A DNA stretch of 7,196 bases from Rhizobium sp. Q54 (GTDB taxonomy: Bacteria; Pseudomonadota; Alphaproteobacteria; Rhizobiales; Beijerinckiaceae), in NCBI GenBank assembly GCA_945903655.1, contig CAMDOY010000181.1, positions 1-7,196 of the forward strand, written 5' to 3'. The position numbers and the translations under genes are program-made. Shown here in pieces: positions 1 to 5,784 of the stretch. The notes under the pieces were generated by a model. That model worked only from the letters and a program-made list of their open reading frames with translations, was not told where the DNA came from and did not search any database. Position 1 is the stretch's first letter. The number at the start of each line of letters is the position of its first letter.

Positions 1-22
1 TGCACCGTTTGATCTTGGACGC

Positions 23-826
23 TTAAACTTTGACCGCATTATAGAGCTCCTCCCGCACATTCGCATTGAAATCGTCTGACGTCCCGTCGAAGAAGATACG
101 GCCATGTTTAAGCGCTACAATTTGGTCAGCATAACGAACCGCCAAGTCAACCTGGTGCAGGCTGCAAAGGACAGAAAAACCGGATTCACGCGCCGCTCGC
201 TGAAGAATCTGGAGAACATTCTCGGAAGATTCCGGGTCTAGGCTCGATATCGGCTCATCGGCCAGGATCAATTCACCCTGCTGGGCGAAGGCTCGGGCGA
301 TAGCCACGCGCTGCTGCTGGCCCCCGGAAAGTGTTTGAGCTTTCTGATAGGCTTGCTCGAGCAAGCCAACACTATCCAGGCAGGCCAAGGCGAGTTGACG
401 GTCGGATTTCGAGAAGCGCCGCAGCAACGCTCGCAGGGTCGAAGTATAGCCGAGTCTGGCCGCAAGCACGTTATCCAAGGCGCTGAGGCGCTTCACAAGG
501 TTGAACTGCTGGAAGATGAACCCTACTTGGCGGCGAAACTCATTTAGTGCGCCAGCGTCAAGACCCGTTATCGTGGTGTTGTTGATGCTGATATGACCGC
601 TGTCAGGCTCGATTAGGCGGGTGAGACAGCGGAACAATGTGGACTTTCCGCCGCCGCTCGGCCCCAGAAGCACCACGAACTTTCCTCTCGGGATCGAAAA
701 GGACACGTCGTCGAGGACCGCGCGGGTATTAAATGACTTGCAGAGATTCCGAACGGTGATGACGTCGGTCTGCCCAGCATCGAATGGTTGGCAACGGGTC
801 GGATCGATCGGTGTTAAGCTACTCAA
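23..826 (-). CDS. ptxA: Phosphite ABC transporter ATP-binding protein PtxA
   Basis: Cytoplasmic ATPase that powers uptake of phosphite through PtxC; 267 aa with the start chosen here. Seen in the sequence: Walker A GPSGGGKST (about residues 55-63), Q-loop in FQQFNL (about 105-110), ABC signature LSGGQ (166-170), Walker B LILADEP (186-192), D-loop SSLD and the switch histidine in SLHQ (about 224), so all ATPase parts are intact. The fold is of the PhnC/PtxA type, and sequence alone separates phosphonate from phosphite ATPases poorly; the name rests on the neighbouring ptxB, ptxC and ptxD. The reading frame is open to a TTG at 841, but TTG at 826 has a strong ribosome site (AGGAGA, 833-838) seven bases upstream, so I prefer it. 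There is no nearby in-frame ATG or GTG. It is the last visible gene of the ptxB-ptxC-ptxA operon; no terminator is visible in the 22 bases after its TAA stop. Confidence 0.88.
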   Translation of the reverse strand: MSSLTPIDPTRCQPFDAGQTDVITVRNLCKSFNTRAVLDDVSFSIPRGKFVVLLGPSGGGKSTLFRCLTRLIEPDSGHISINNTTITGLDAGALNEFRRQVGFIFQQFNLVKRLSALDNVLAARLGYTSTLRALLRRFSKSDRQLALACLDSVGLLEQAYQKAQTLSGGQQQRVAIARAFAQQGELILADEPISSLDPESSENVLQILQRAARESGFSVLCSLHQVDLAVRYADQIVALKHGRIFFDGTSDDFNANVREELYNAVKV

Positions 827-832
827 GGTATT

Positions 833-838
833 TCTCCT
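833..838 (-). promoter_or_regulatory. Ribosome binding site of ptxA overlapping the ptxC stop
   Basis: On the minus strand AGGAGA starts on the last base of the ptxC stop codon TGA (838-840), giving TGAGGAGA, and is followed after seven bases by TTG (824-826). Ribosomes ending ptxC would therefore sit on the ptxA ribosome site, which suggests translational coupling of permease and ATPase. This decides the ptxA start in favour of 826 over the TTG at 841, which overlaps the stop and lacks its own site. Confidence 0.7.
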
Positions 839-1704
839 CAACTGAGCCGTATCGGAACGCCATGACCAGCGCTGCTGGCCGCGTCGGGATTCAGAATCTT
901 GTTTCGCACCCAGGAGCTCAGACTATCTATGGCGACAACCATAATCAGGATGACGCTGAGAACGGTCAGCATCTTTGGAAAATCGAGCAGGTCGATGGAG
1001 TCCTTCAGCGTCTGCCCGATTCCGCCCGCGCCGACGATACCGAGTACCGTCGAGGCTCGGACATTGAACTCCCAAATATACAACGTAGTCGCGATGATGT
1101 TCGGCCAGATATCGGGAAGCAGCGCATAACGAAAGGTCTTCACGGGGCCCGCGCCCGTGAGCTGGACGGCCTCTACCGGGCCAGGGTCTGCGGGCTCGAT
1201 TACCTCAGTGAGCAACTTACCTAGGGCACCGACCATATTGAACGTGATCGCAAGCACGCCGGTGAATGGGCCGAACCCCACTGCCGCAACGAAGATCAAA
1301 GCGAATACTAGGATTTCCGTCCCTCGCAGAACGGAGAACAGGCCCCGAACTAGGCGGTAGATCAGCATATTTGGAGTGGTGTTGCGTGCGGCGAACGGCA
1401 CTAACGGCAAGCAGATCACAAGAGCGAATATCGTCCCCACTGTTGCCATCGCTAGGGTCTGGAATGCATCGCGCAGGACTCGGTTGATGTCGCGCAGGTC
1501 GGGAGGAAACATCTGCACGAACCAGTTCGCGATCTTGGGTAGACCGGTGACCAGTTTGGAAATGTCAATCCGCACCACCGAGAAACAGGTGGCTAAGAAC
1601 ACCGCTACGCAGATAAAGATCAGGACGTTCCGAATGCTGCGCCAGCAAAATACGCGAACCCTAGGCTCCATGAAGCGTTTTTCTGACAAGCCCGAGATCA
1701 ACAT
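838..1704 (-). CDS. ptxC: Phosphite ABC transporter permease PtxC
   Basis: Inner-membrane permease of the PhnE/PtxC type, 288 aa, forming the channel for phosphite delivered by PtxB. Visible: a short basic N-terminus, first membrane segment about residues 26-44, a periplasmic stretch, second segment about 84-105, further hydrophobic segments around 130-160 and 203-220, and a final one about 245-270. The cytoplasmic coupling loop (EAA-like, with EAVQLTGAG and then YALLP, about 178-197) is where the ATPase docks. The start was set at ATG 1704, four bases after GGAGG (1709-1713). The frame extends to a TTG at 1728, but that would put the ribosome site inside the gene; TTG at 1701, seven bases from GGAGG, is a close alternative. 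It lies 174 bases downstream of ptxB, across a hairpin-rich gap, and abuts ptxA. Phosphite rather than phosphonate specificity is inferred from context. Confidence 0.88.
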   Translation of the reverse strand: MLISGLSEKRFMEPRVRVFCWRSIRNVLIFICVAVFLATCFSVVRIDISKLVTGLPKIANWFVQMFPPDLRDINRVLRDAFQTLAMATVGTIFALVICLPLVPFAARNTTPNMLIYRLVRGLFSVLRGTEILVFALIFVAAVGFGPFTGVLAITFNMVGALGKLLTEVIEPADPGPVEAVQLTGAGPVKTFRYALLPDIWPNIIATTLYIWEFNVRASTVLGIVGAGGIGQTLKDSIDLLDFPKMLTVLSVILIMVVAIDSLSSWVRNKILNPDAASSAGHGVPIRLS

Positions 1705-1786
1705 AGATCCTCCACCACAATCACGCAACTCATGCTCCAGCGCGGTAAGACCGCTCGCCTCGCAATGAATTCACCTGTTAATTTTG

Positions 1787-1830
1787 TGCGACCGACGGGC
1801 GCTGAAAACAAACACTCGCCGCCGGTCGCA
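1787..1830 (-). other. Stem-loop between ptxB and ptxC (mRNA stability or attenuation element)
   Basis: As transcribed (minus strand), TGCGACCGGCGG (1830-1819) pairs with CCGTCGGTCGCA (1798-1787): 12 base pairs with one G-U wobble and a 20-base loop. The wobble occurs only on the minus strand; the plus-strand copy has an A-C mismatch there, so the transcribed strand folds better. No U-run follows (next bases CAAAATTAA), so it is not a classical terminator. Such hairpins after binding-protein genes often protect the upstream message or cut read-through, keeping binding protein in excess over the membrane parts. That role is inference. Confidence 0.6.
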
Positions 1831-1843
1831 TAGGAATACGGAC

Positions 1844-1861
1844 AGGGCGCCAGAACGCCCT
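1844..1861 (-). other. Short GC-rich hairpin just after ptxB
   Basis: A 6-bp perfect stem (AGGGCG / CGCCCT, loop of six bases) begins 17 bases after the ptxB stop codon on the transcribed strand. It stands in tandem with the larger stem-loop at 1787-1830. It could serve as a 3'-end barrier for ptxB mRNA. It is short, and there is no U-tract. Confidence 0.4.
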
Positions 1862-1878
1862 CGCCCAACTGGCTCAGA

Positions 1879-2769
1879 TCAGGTGCGCAGCTTGCCGGTT
1901 AAGCGTCCGGCTTCCTCGATGATCGCGTAGTCCTTGTGGCTCGCGGGAACAAAACCATTGTACCCGCTGCCCATGAGCAACTGCGCCTTCTCCTCCGAAA
2001 GTCCGATCAGGATCGACAAGAGTTTCTTTTTCAGCTCCGGATCGAAATTCTTCGGCACGCAGATCGCGTCGTTCGGAAGCTGGTCGGAAGTCCAATAGAC
2101 ATTGACCTTTTTGGGGTCCATTTCGCCAGCTTCGATCATGCCGTAGCGACCGCGATCCATGTTGGAACCGAGGTCGATCAGACCCTGCTGAATCATCGAA
2201 ACGTTGCTTCCGAAAGTTGCGCCCTCGCGCAACTCGAAGAAGTCACGCGGGTCAATGCCGTTTTTTACGAAGAAGGCGTATGGGATGAGCCAACCGGACG
2301 TATTACCCTGATCGCTCAGTGACAGCTTCATGCCCTTTGCGTCTTTCGGGAACTCCTTGATCGAAAGACCCGGCCGCCCTTCGATGATCGCGTGGTAAAA
2401 AGGCTTGCCGCGATATTTTGCAGTCGCGAGCACTTCCGTGCCGCTCTGGTGATAAGCCAGCACGTAACCCCACGGTCCGAGCCAGCCAACATCGACGTGA
2501 CCATTTGTCATGGCGACCGAGATTGCAGACCAGCTTTCGGGCGACACCAGTTCGTAGGTAGCCCCCATCTCGTCAGCGATGAATTTGAAAACGGGCTCGA
2601 ATTCTTTGATAGTGATAGCGGGGGTTGGACGGACCGGGGCGATAGCAAACCGCAGATGCAGTTTGCCATTGCGCCTTTCCTGACCCTGAGCCGCGCCGGC
2701 GGCAAGGCCGAGCGACGCTGCGGGAACGGAGGTGGCGGCAAGCAGCCCGAAGCGACGACGTGTTAGCAT
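1879..2769 (-). CDS. ptxB: Phosphite-binding periplasmic protein PtxB (PhnD/PtxB family)
   Basis: Substrate-binding protein of the transporter, 296 aa, first gene of the operon. The N-terminus MLTRRRFG followed by an Ala/Leu-rich stretch to about residue 29 (AAGAAQG) is a signal peptide with a twin-arginine-like RRxFG motif, so Tat export of the folded protein is possible; export through Sec is not excluded. The mature part starts LRFAIAP, then has KFIADEMGA, WSAISVAMTNGHVDVGWLGPWGYVLA and SLSDQGNTSGWLIP, the layout of the phosphonate-binding-like (PhnD) family of periplasmic proteins. The start was set at ATG 2769, where GGAGA lies five bases upstream; an in-frame ATG at 2781 adds four residues but has no good ribosome site. 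I assign phosphite because the gene lies opposite ptxD; the binding-pocket residues were not compared. A Pho-box-like array sits about 100 bases upstream, and two hairpins follow the stop. Confidence 0.87.
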   Translation of the reverse strand: MLTRRRFGLLAATSVPAASLGLAAGAAQGQERRNGKLHLRFAIAPVRPTPAITIKEFEPVFKFIADEMGATYELVSPESWSAISVAMTNGHVDVGWLGPWGYVLAYHQSGTEVLATAKYRGKPFYHAIIEGRPGLSIKEFPKDAKGMKLSLSDQGNTSGWLIPYAFFVKNGIDPRDFFELREGATFGSNVSMIQQGLIDLGSNMDRGRYGMIEAGEMDPKKVNVYWTSDQLPNDAICVPKNFDPELKKKLLSILIGLSEEKAQLLMGSGYNGFVPASHKDYAIIEEAGRLTGKLRT

Positions 2770-2867
2770 GAATGTCTCCATAGATATTCTGTTCGAGGCC
2801 CCGGCCGCACGCCGTGCCCTGTACTCGCAGCGCTATTGCTTTCCGCGACGGCTGCACAACTCACATT

Positions 2868-2911
2868 TTTTTATGAAACTTTTATAACATTGGTATTTCG
2901 AAATTATGAAA
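2868..2911 (-). promoter_or_regulatory. Pho-box-like array (candidate PhoB binding sites) upstream of ptxB
   Basis: Reading toward ptxB, four consecutive 11-base blocks are TTTCATAATTT (2911-2901), CGAAATACCAA (2900-2890), TGTTATAAAAG (2889-2879) and TTTCATAAAAA (2878-2868). The last two together resemble the tandem 11-bp Pho box built on CTGTCATAAA-type repeats: the TGT-ATAAAA and T-TCATAAA positions agree. The first block repeats the TTTCATAA core exactly two units upstream, on the same helical face. Members of the known ptx and htx operons of P. stutzeri belong to the Pho regulon, which makes a PhoB site expected here. Sequence match by eye only. Confidence 0.6.
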
Positions 2912-2966
2912 TTCGCCTAAAAATCCGAAAAGTTGGCAAAAAGAGCGATAAACTATTGAATTTTGC

Positions 2967-2987
2967 GATTGGTATATACTATCAATC
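2967..2987. promoter_or_regulatory. Candidate LysR-type regulator operator
   Basis: A 21-base interrupted dyad, GATTG-N11-CAATC, with a central GTATATAC palindrome (2972-2979). It has the size and symmetry of LysR-type recognition sites and contains T-N11-A pairs. It lies 183 bases upstream of the LysR start codon, between that gene and the Pho-box array, a normal place for a site that both autoregulates the regulator and controls the divergent operon. TATACT (2975-2980) inside it looks like a -10 hexamer, so bound protein could block or reposition polymerase. Confidence 0.45.
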
Positions 2988-3169
2988 TTGAAATTAGGTT
3001 GTATTTAGTAATTTAGCGTGATTTAGTTGTACTTGGGGTTCGTATCCCCGGCTTGGGTTTGTTCAAGAGCAGATTTTCTGTAATGCCACCGCTGGCGCGT
3101 AAACAACCAATCAGGCCGACCTGTGGAGCGCTTGCAAAGTTAATCGGTCAACGAGGGACTGAGGCCCAG

Positions 3170-4054
3170 ATGCTAGTTTTAAGTCAAGTTCAGACGTTTC
3201 TTGCGATCATAGATGAAGGAAGCATCCAGTCTGCAGCGATCCACTTGTCGTGCTCGCAGCCCACCGTCTCGCAACAACTGCGAAAGCTTGAGGAGTTTTT
3301 CGGCGTTTCGCTAATCGTGCGCAACAGAGGCCACTCAGCTCCGACTCGAGAGGGCGAACTCTTCTTGCCGCATGCGCGATCATTGCTTGCTACCGCTGAG
3401 CGAGCCCGTGAGTTGATTGAGGGACGCCGTCTCGTCGTCGCGGCAAGCGGAAATGTCGGCGTATTTGTCGCGCCTCGCTTGATTGCTGGTTTCGAGAGGC
3501 AATTGGGCCGAGATGGAGCCGTCGATCTTCAAATCGGCACCAATCGACGCGCGATCGATACGCTCTTATCTGGTGAAGCCGATGTGATCATGACCGAATG
3601 GGTCGAAGATCATGCTTCCGTGGAGTGGCAGCGCTGGCGTCGAGAAAAGCTTGTCGTAATCGTGGCACCAGATCATCCTCTGGCCCAACGCGGCTGTATT
3701 CGCAAGAAAGAGCTGTTGGAGTATCCGATGATGGGCGGCGAGCCTGGAACTGGAACCGGGCACCTCCTTAAAATTCTATTTGGCAAGGATGTCAAAAAAC
3801 TACGGATGGAGCGCCAGCTTGGCAGCACAGCTGCAGTAAAGGAAGCGGTTAAGGCAAACCTTGGCGTGTCGATTGTGCTTGCTTGTTCGGTTGCTGAAGA
3901 CGTTGCCTTTGGCTCTCTTGTCGCGATCGACATAGAGGAGGCGGACATATTCAAAAATTTCTACTTGGGGGTTTCCGGAGAAAGTCCTGAAACATCCTTG
4001 TCTCGTAAATTTGCCCGGTTTTGCAGCGCTGCAGGCACGACATCCGATGCGTGA
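3170..4054 (+). CDS. LysR-type transcriptional regulator, PtxE-like
   Basis: 294 aa DNA-binding regulator. The winged helix-turn-helix occupies about residues 3-60 (FLAIIDEGSIQSAA, then SQPTVSQQLRKLEE and GVSLIVRN, ending with the usual TREG turn). A linker helix with RARELIEG precedes an effector-binding domain from about residue 90 to the end, with a second-half segment PMMGGEPGTGTGHL. The start is ATG 3170, five bases after GAGG; the typical LysR opening (MLVLSQVQTFLAI) begins exactly there. It is transcribed away from ptxBCA and toward ptxD, so by position it matches ptxE, the LysR gene of the P. stutzeri ptx operon, but I cannot show orthology and leave the symbol blank. The likely effector is phosphite, phosphate or a related oxyanion (inference). 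A hairpin with a T-run lies between it and ptxD, so the two may be expressed at different levels. Confidence 0.9.
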   Translation: MLVLSQVQTFLAIIDEGSIQSAAIHLSCSQPTVSQQLRKLEEFFGVSLIVRNRGHSAPTREGELFLPHARSLLATAERARELIEGRRLVVAASGNVGVFVAPRLIAGFERQLGRDGAVDLQIGTNRRAIDTLLSGEADVIMTEWVEDHASVEWQRWRREKLVVIVAPDHPLAQRGCIRKKELLEYPMMGGEPGTGTGHLLKILFGKDVKKLRMERQLGSTAAVKEAVKANLGVSIVLACSVAEDVAFGSLVAIDIEEADIFKNFYLGVSGESPETSLSRKFARFCSAAGTTSDA

Positions 4055-4133
4055 TGCAGATCACCAACTGGGCAGGAAGGGCTTTGTCGTGGTCGGAAAG
4101 GTATTGTTTACCTCATCCTCCCGCTTCTGCCGA

Positions 4134-4156
4134 GCGCCGCATGCCAGCGGCGTTTT
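4134..4156 (+). terminator. Terminator-like hairpin between the LysR gene and ptxD
   Basis: CGCCGC (4135-4140), loop ATGCCA, GCGGCG (4147-4152), then TTTT (4153-4156): a 6-bp all-GC stem followed by a short T-run, reading on the plus strand. This fits a weak intrinsic terminator or attenuator. ptxD starts 61 bases later; TATAAC at 4168-4173 could be a -10 element for its own promoter, but no -35 is recognisable. The T-run is only four long, so partial read-through is likely. Confidence 0.5.
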
Positions 4157-4217
4157 AGCCACCAGTCTATAACCAGTCGTGCAAACCATTCCGCTAATTC
4201 CTGAGGAAGCTAGACCG

Positions 4218-5213
4218 ATGACACGAAAGACACTGATCACAAACTGGGTGCATCCCGAAGTCGTTGATTTGCTGAGGGTCCGTGGAGACGTCGAGGTCAA
4301 TCTTTCACGGCAGCCATGGCCAAGGGAGACCATAGTATCGCGGTTACAGAATGCGGATGCCATGATCGCGTTCATGACGGACCATATCGACGATGAATTT
4401 CTTGAACAGTGTCCGCACCTGCGGGTTGTCGCCTGTGCCCTCAAGGGGGCCGACAATTTCGATCTCGCCGCCTGTCGACGTCGGGGGGTCGCTGTGAGTA
4501 TCGTCCCAGACCTGTTGACTGCCCCGACGGCTGAACTGACCGTGGGGCTCATGATAGCTCTTGGCCGGAACCTGCTTGCGGGCGACCGGTTGATCCGGGA
4601 ACAATCATTTGCGGGGTGGCGCCCAATACTTTACGGAACTGGCCTTGACGGAGCAGCAGTAGGAATCGTCGGAATGGGCTCTGTTGGGCAGGCGATCGCA
4701 CACCGGCTGCGCGCCTTTCGCTCCAGGTTGGCCTATCATGATACGCGACCACTTTCGCCTTCCAAGGAAGACGCGTTTGGTATCATACGGCGTGATCTCG
4801 CAAAGTTACTCGCTGAGAGTGACTACGTTGTGTTGGCTCTACCCATCGCTGCAAATTCAATTCATCTGATCAATGCTGAAGTCTTAGCTGGAATGAAGCC
4901 TGGCGCTTTCCTGATCAACCCGGCGCGGGGTTCCCTGGTTGATGAAGTTGCAGTTGCCAATTCTCTCGAGTCGGGTCACCTTGGCGGGTATGCTGCCGAC
5001 GTGTTCGAATTCGAAGACTGGGCACGACCGGACCGTCCGACTTGCATCGAGCCACGGCTGCTGGCGCATCCTGGCACTGTCATGACGCCCCATCTAGGCT
5101 CTGCCGTAGCTGCCGTTCGGCGCGACATTGCCCTAGCCGCAGCAAGAGACGTCCTGCGTTTTCTGGATGGCGAAGCACTGACGGGGGGGATCGTCGATCC
5201 CCGCGTGGCCTAG
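4218..5213 (+). CDS. ptxD: Phosphite dehydrogenase (NAD:phosphite oxidoreductase) PtxD
   Basis: Cytoplasmic enzyme of the D-2-hydroxyacid dehydrogenase family that oxidises phosphite to phosphate while reducing NAD+; 331 aa, close to the 336 aa of the P. stutzeri enzyme. Diagnostic stretches are CALKGADNFD, VPDLLTAPTAEL, the YGTGLD loop and DVFEFEDWARPDRP, which are characteristic of PtxD rather than general hydroxyacid dehydrogenases. All the active-site residues I recall for PtxD are at identical numbers: K76, W134, Y139, M153, R237, E266, H292 and R301. The Rossmann motif is GMGSVG (152-157), and D175 ends the second strand where P. stutzeri has E175, which favours NAD; T176-R177 replace A176-K177. 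The start is ATG 4218 with GAGGAAG eight bases upstream; a GTG at 4179 would add 13 residues and break the numbering match. The C-terminus is a few residues shorter than in P. stutzeri. It probably acts with PtxBCA, encoded divergently. Confidence 0.96.
   Translation: MTRKTLITNWVHPEVVDLLRVRGDVEVNLSRQPWPRETIVSRLQNADAMIAFMTDHIDDEFLEQCPHLRVVACALKGADNFDLAACRRRGVAVSIVPDLLTAPTAELTVGLMIALGRNLLAGDRLIREQSFAGWRPILYGTGLDGAAVGIVGMGSVGQAIAHRLRAFRSRLAYHDTRPLSPSKEDAFGIIRRDLAKLLAESDYVVLALPIAANSIHLINAEVLAGMKPGAFLINPARGSLVDEVAVANSLESGHLGGYAADVFEFEDWARPDRPTCIEPRLLAHPGTVMTPHLGSAVAAVRRDIALAAARDVLRFLDGEALTGGIVDPRVA
5186..5202 (+). other. Hairpin at the very end of ptxD
   Basis: GGGGATC (5186-5192), loop GTC, GATCCCC (5196-5202): a perfect 7-bp stem lying in the last codons of ptxD, ending nine bases before its TAG. 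No T-run follows, so it is not a standard terminator; it could protect the 3' end of the ptxD message or simply reflect codon choice. Confidence 0.35.
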
Positions 5214-5349
5214 CACGACGACCTCATGATCGTCATGCTACTTGGCTTAGAGCGGTGTGCTGTCGCCGATTTCGACGGGAGCTCGCTCGACTCGGCCGCA
5301 AAGACTTATACCAACGGCTACTCGCTCCAACCCACATGCGCCCAATCGC

Positions 5350-5763
5350 ATGCTGGTGACCGGCGCTCAACCAATCGGCATCAAGGGAGAAATCATCGAG
5401 TGGCGGAGCCAGTCACGTCAGCCATTGGTCCTCACACATACGATTCAACTGATCATGCAGAAATTGATGATGTCGAAAGAAGCCCACCTGAATATCAACG
5501 CTGTCATCAACAGCCTGGAAGCGCTTCGGGTTCTGGTTCAGGAAAACCAATGCGCGACCATACTCCCCTATTCCTTATGCCGCAGGGAATATCTAATGGG
5601 TCTTTTCAAGATTTACCGCATTCTCGATGACAGCATGAAACGGAAGCTGATCATCGCGACGGCCAGGTCCCGCCAAAAGCCCCCCGCAGTCAAGCTTGTG
5701 TCTCAGCTCTGTTCCAACATTTTTTCGGACATGGATTCGCAAGGCATGTTTAAGATCACTTGA
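5350..5763 (+). pseudogene. C-terminal remnant of a LysR-type transcriptional regulator
   Basis: About 137 codons (from ATG 5350 to TGA 5763) read as the second half of a LysR effector-binding domain: RQPLVLTH, then INSLEALRVLVQEN, ATILPYSLCRRE, and RKLIIATARSRQKPPAVKLV. This is the usual C-terminal pattern of Nac/Cbl-like LysR proteins (PLVLPSRPH, AG-GYTILP, R-L-LAT-R-RPLS). The helix-turn-helix and first effector lobe are missing: upstream in the same frame (5257-5349) I see no LysR sequence, nor in the other two frames, and no ribosome site precedes the ATG. The 5214-5349 stretch before it holds nothing else I can support. Lys, Ile and Met content is higher than in the ptx genes. It is most likely debris of an insertion or deletion next to the recombinase module. 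It is not a copy of the LysR gene at 3170, whose C-terminus differs. Confidence 0.7.
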
Positions 5764-5784
5764 CAGTCATCGGTTCCAGAGAAT

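Larger units (their letters stand above)
2770..3169. promoter_or_regulatory. Divergent control region between ptxB and the LysR-type gene
   Basis: This 400-base gap contains no gene I can support. Its core (about 2860-3030) is strikingly AT-rich against the flanking genes. Within it are a Pho-box-like array reading toward ptxB (2868-2911), a LysR-type dyad (2967-2987) and a TATACT that resembles a -10 element (2975-2980) inside that dyad, with no convincing -35. A perfect palindrome ATTTCGAAAT lies at 2895-2904, and ATTTAG occurs three times on the plus strand (3003, 3011, 3021). The frame of the LysR gene stays open upstream to a TTG at 3053, but that stretch does not look like protein and is more likely a leader. 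Confidence 0.75.

Noticed and set aside
784..1768. Several plus-strand open frames opposite ptxC and ptxA.
   Set aside because: They lie antisense to well-supported genes, have no recognisable domains and arise from the codon bias of the real strand.
1936..2766. Plus-strand open frames opposite ptxB.
   Set aside because: They show no domain, no ribosome site and no conserved motif, whereas the minus-strand PtxB reading is clear.
3035..3049. GGGGTTCGTATCCCC looks like the T-arm of a tRNA, hinting at a tRNA gene fragment or attachment site.
   Set aside because: The invariant A at position 58 is T, no acceptor or anticodon arm can be built from the flanking AT-rich sequence, and no CCA end follows. 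A 4-bp GC stem occurs by chance.
3053..3169. N-terminal extension of the LysR gene from TTG 3053 (39 extra residues).
   Set aside because: The canonical LysR opening begins at ATG 3170, which has its own ribosome site; the extension has no counterpart in the family.
4022..4033. Palindrome TGCAGCGCTGCA at the end of the LysR gene.
   Set aside because: It is inside the coding region, has no loop and no T-run, so it is unlikely to be a terminator or operator.
4218..5213. Generic D-2-hydroxyacid, glyoxylate or phosphoglycerate dehydrogenase.
   Set aside because: The PtxD-specific residues K76, W134, Y139, M153 and R301 and the EDWARPDRP segment are all present, and the transporter neighbours fit phosphite.
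5226..5630. Alternative plus-strand frame of 134 codons over the LysR remnant.
   Set aside because: The protein is low in hydrophobic core pattern and unlike any family I know; the LysR homology is in the other frame.
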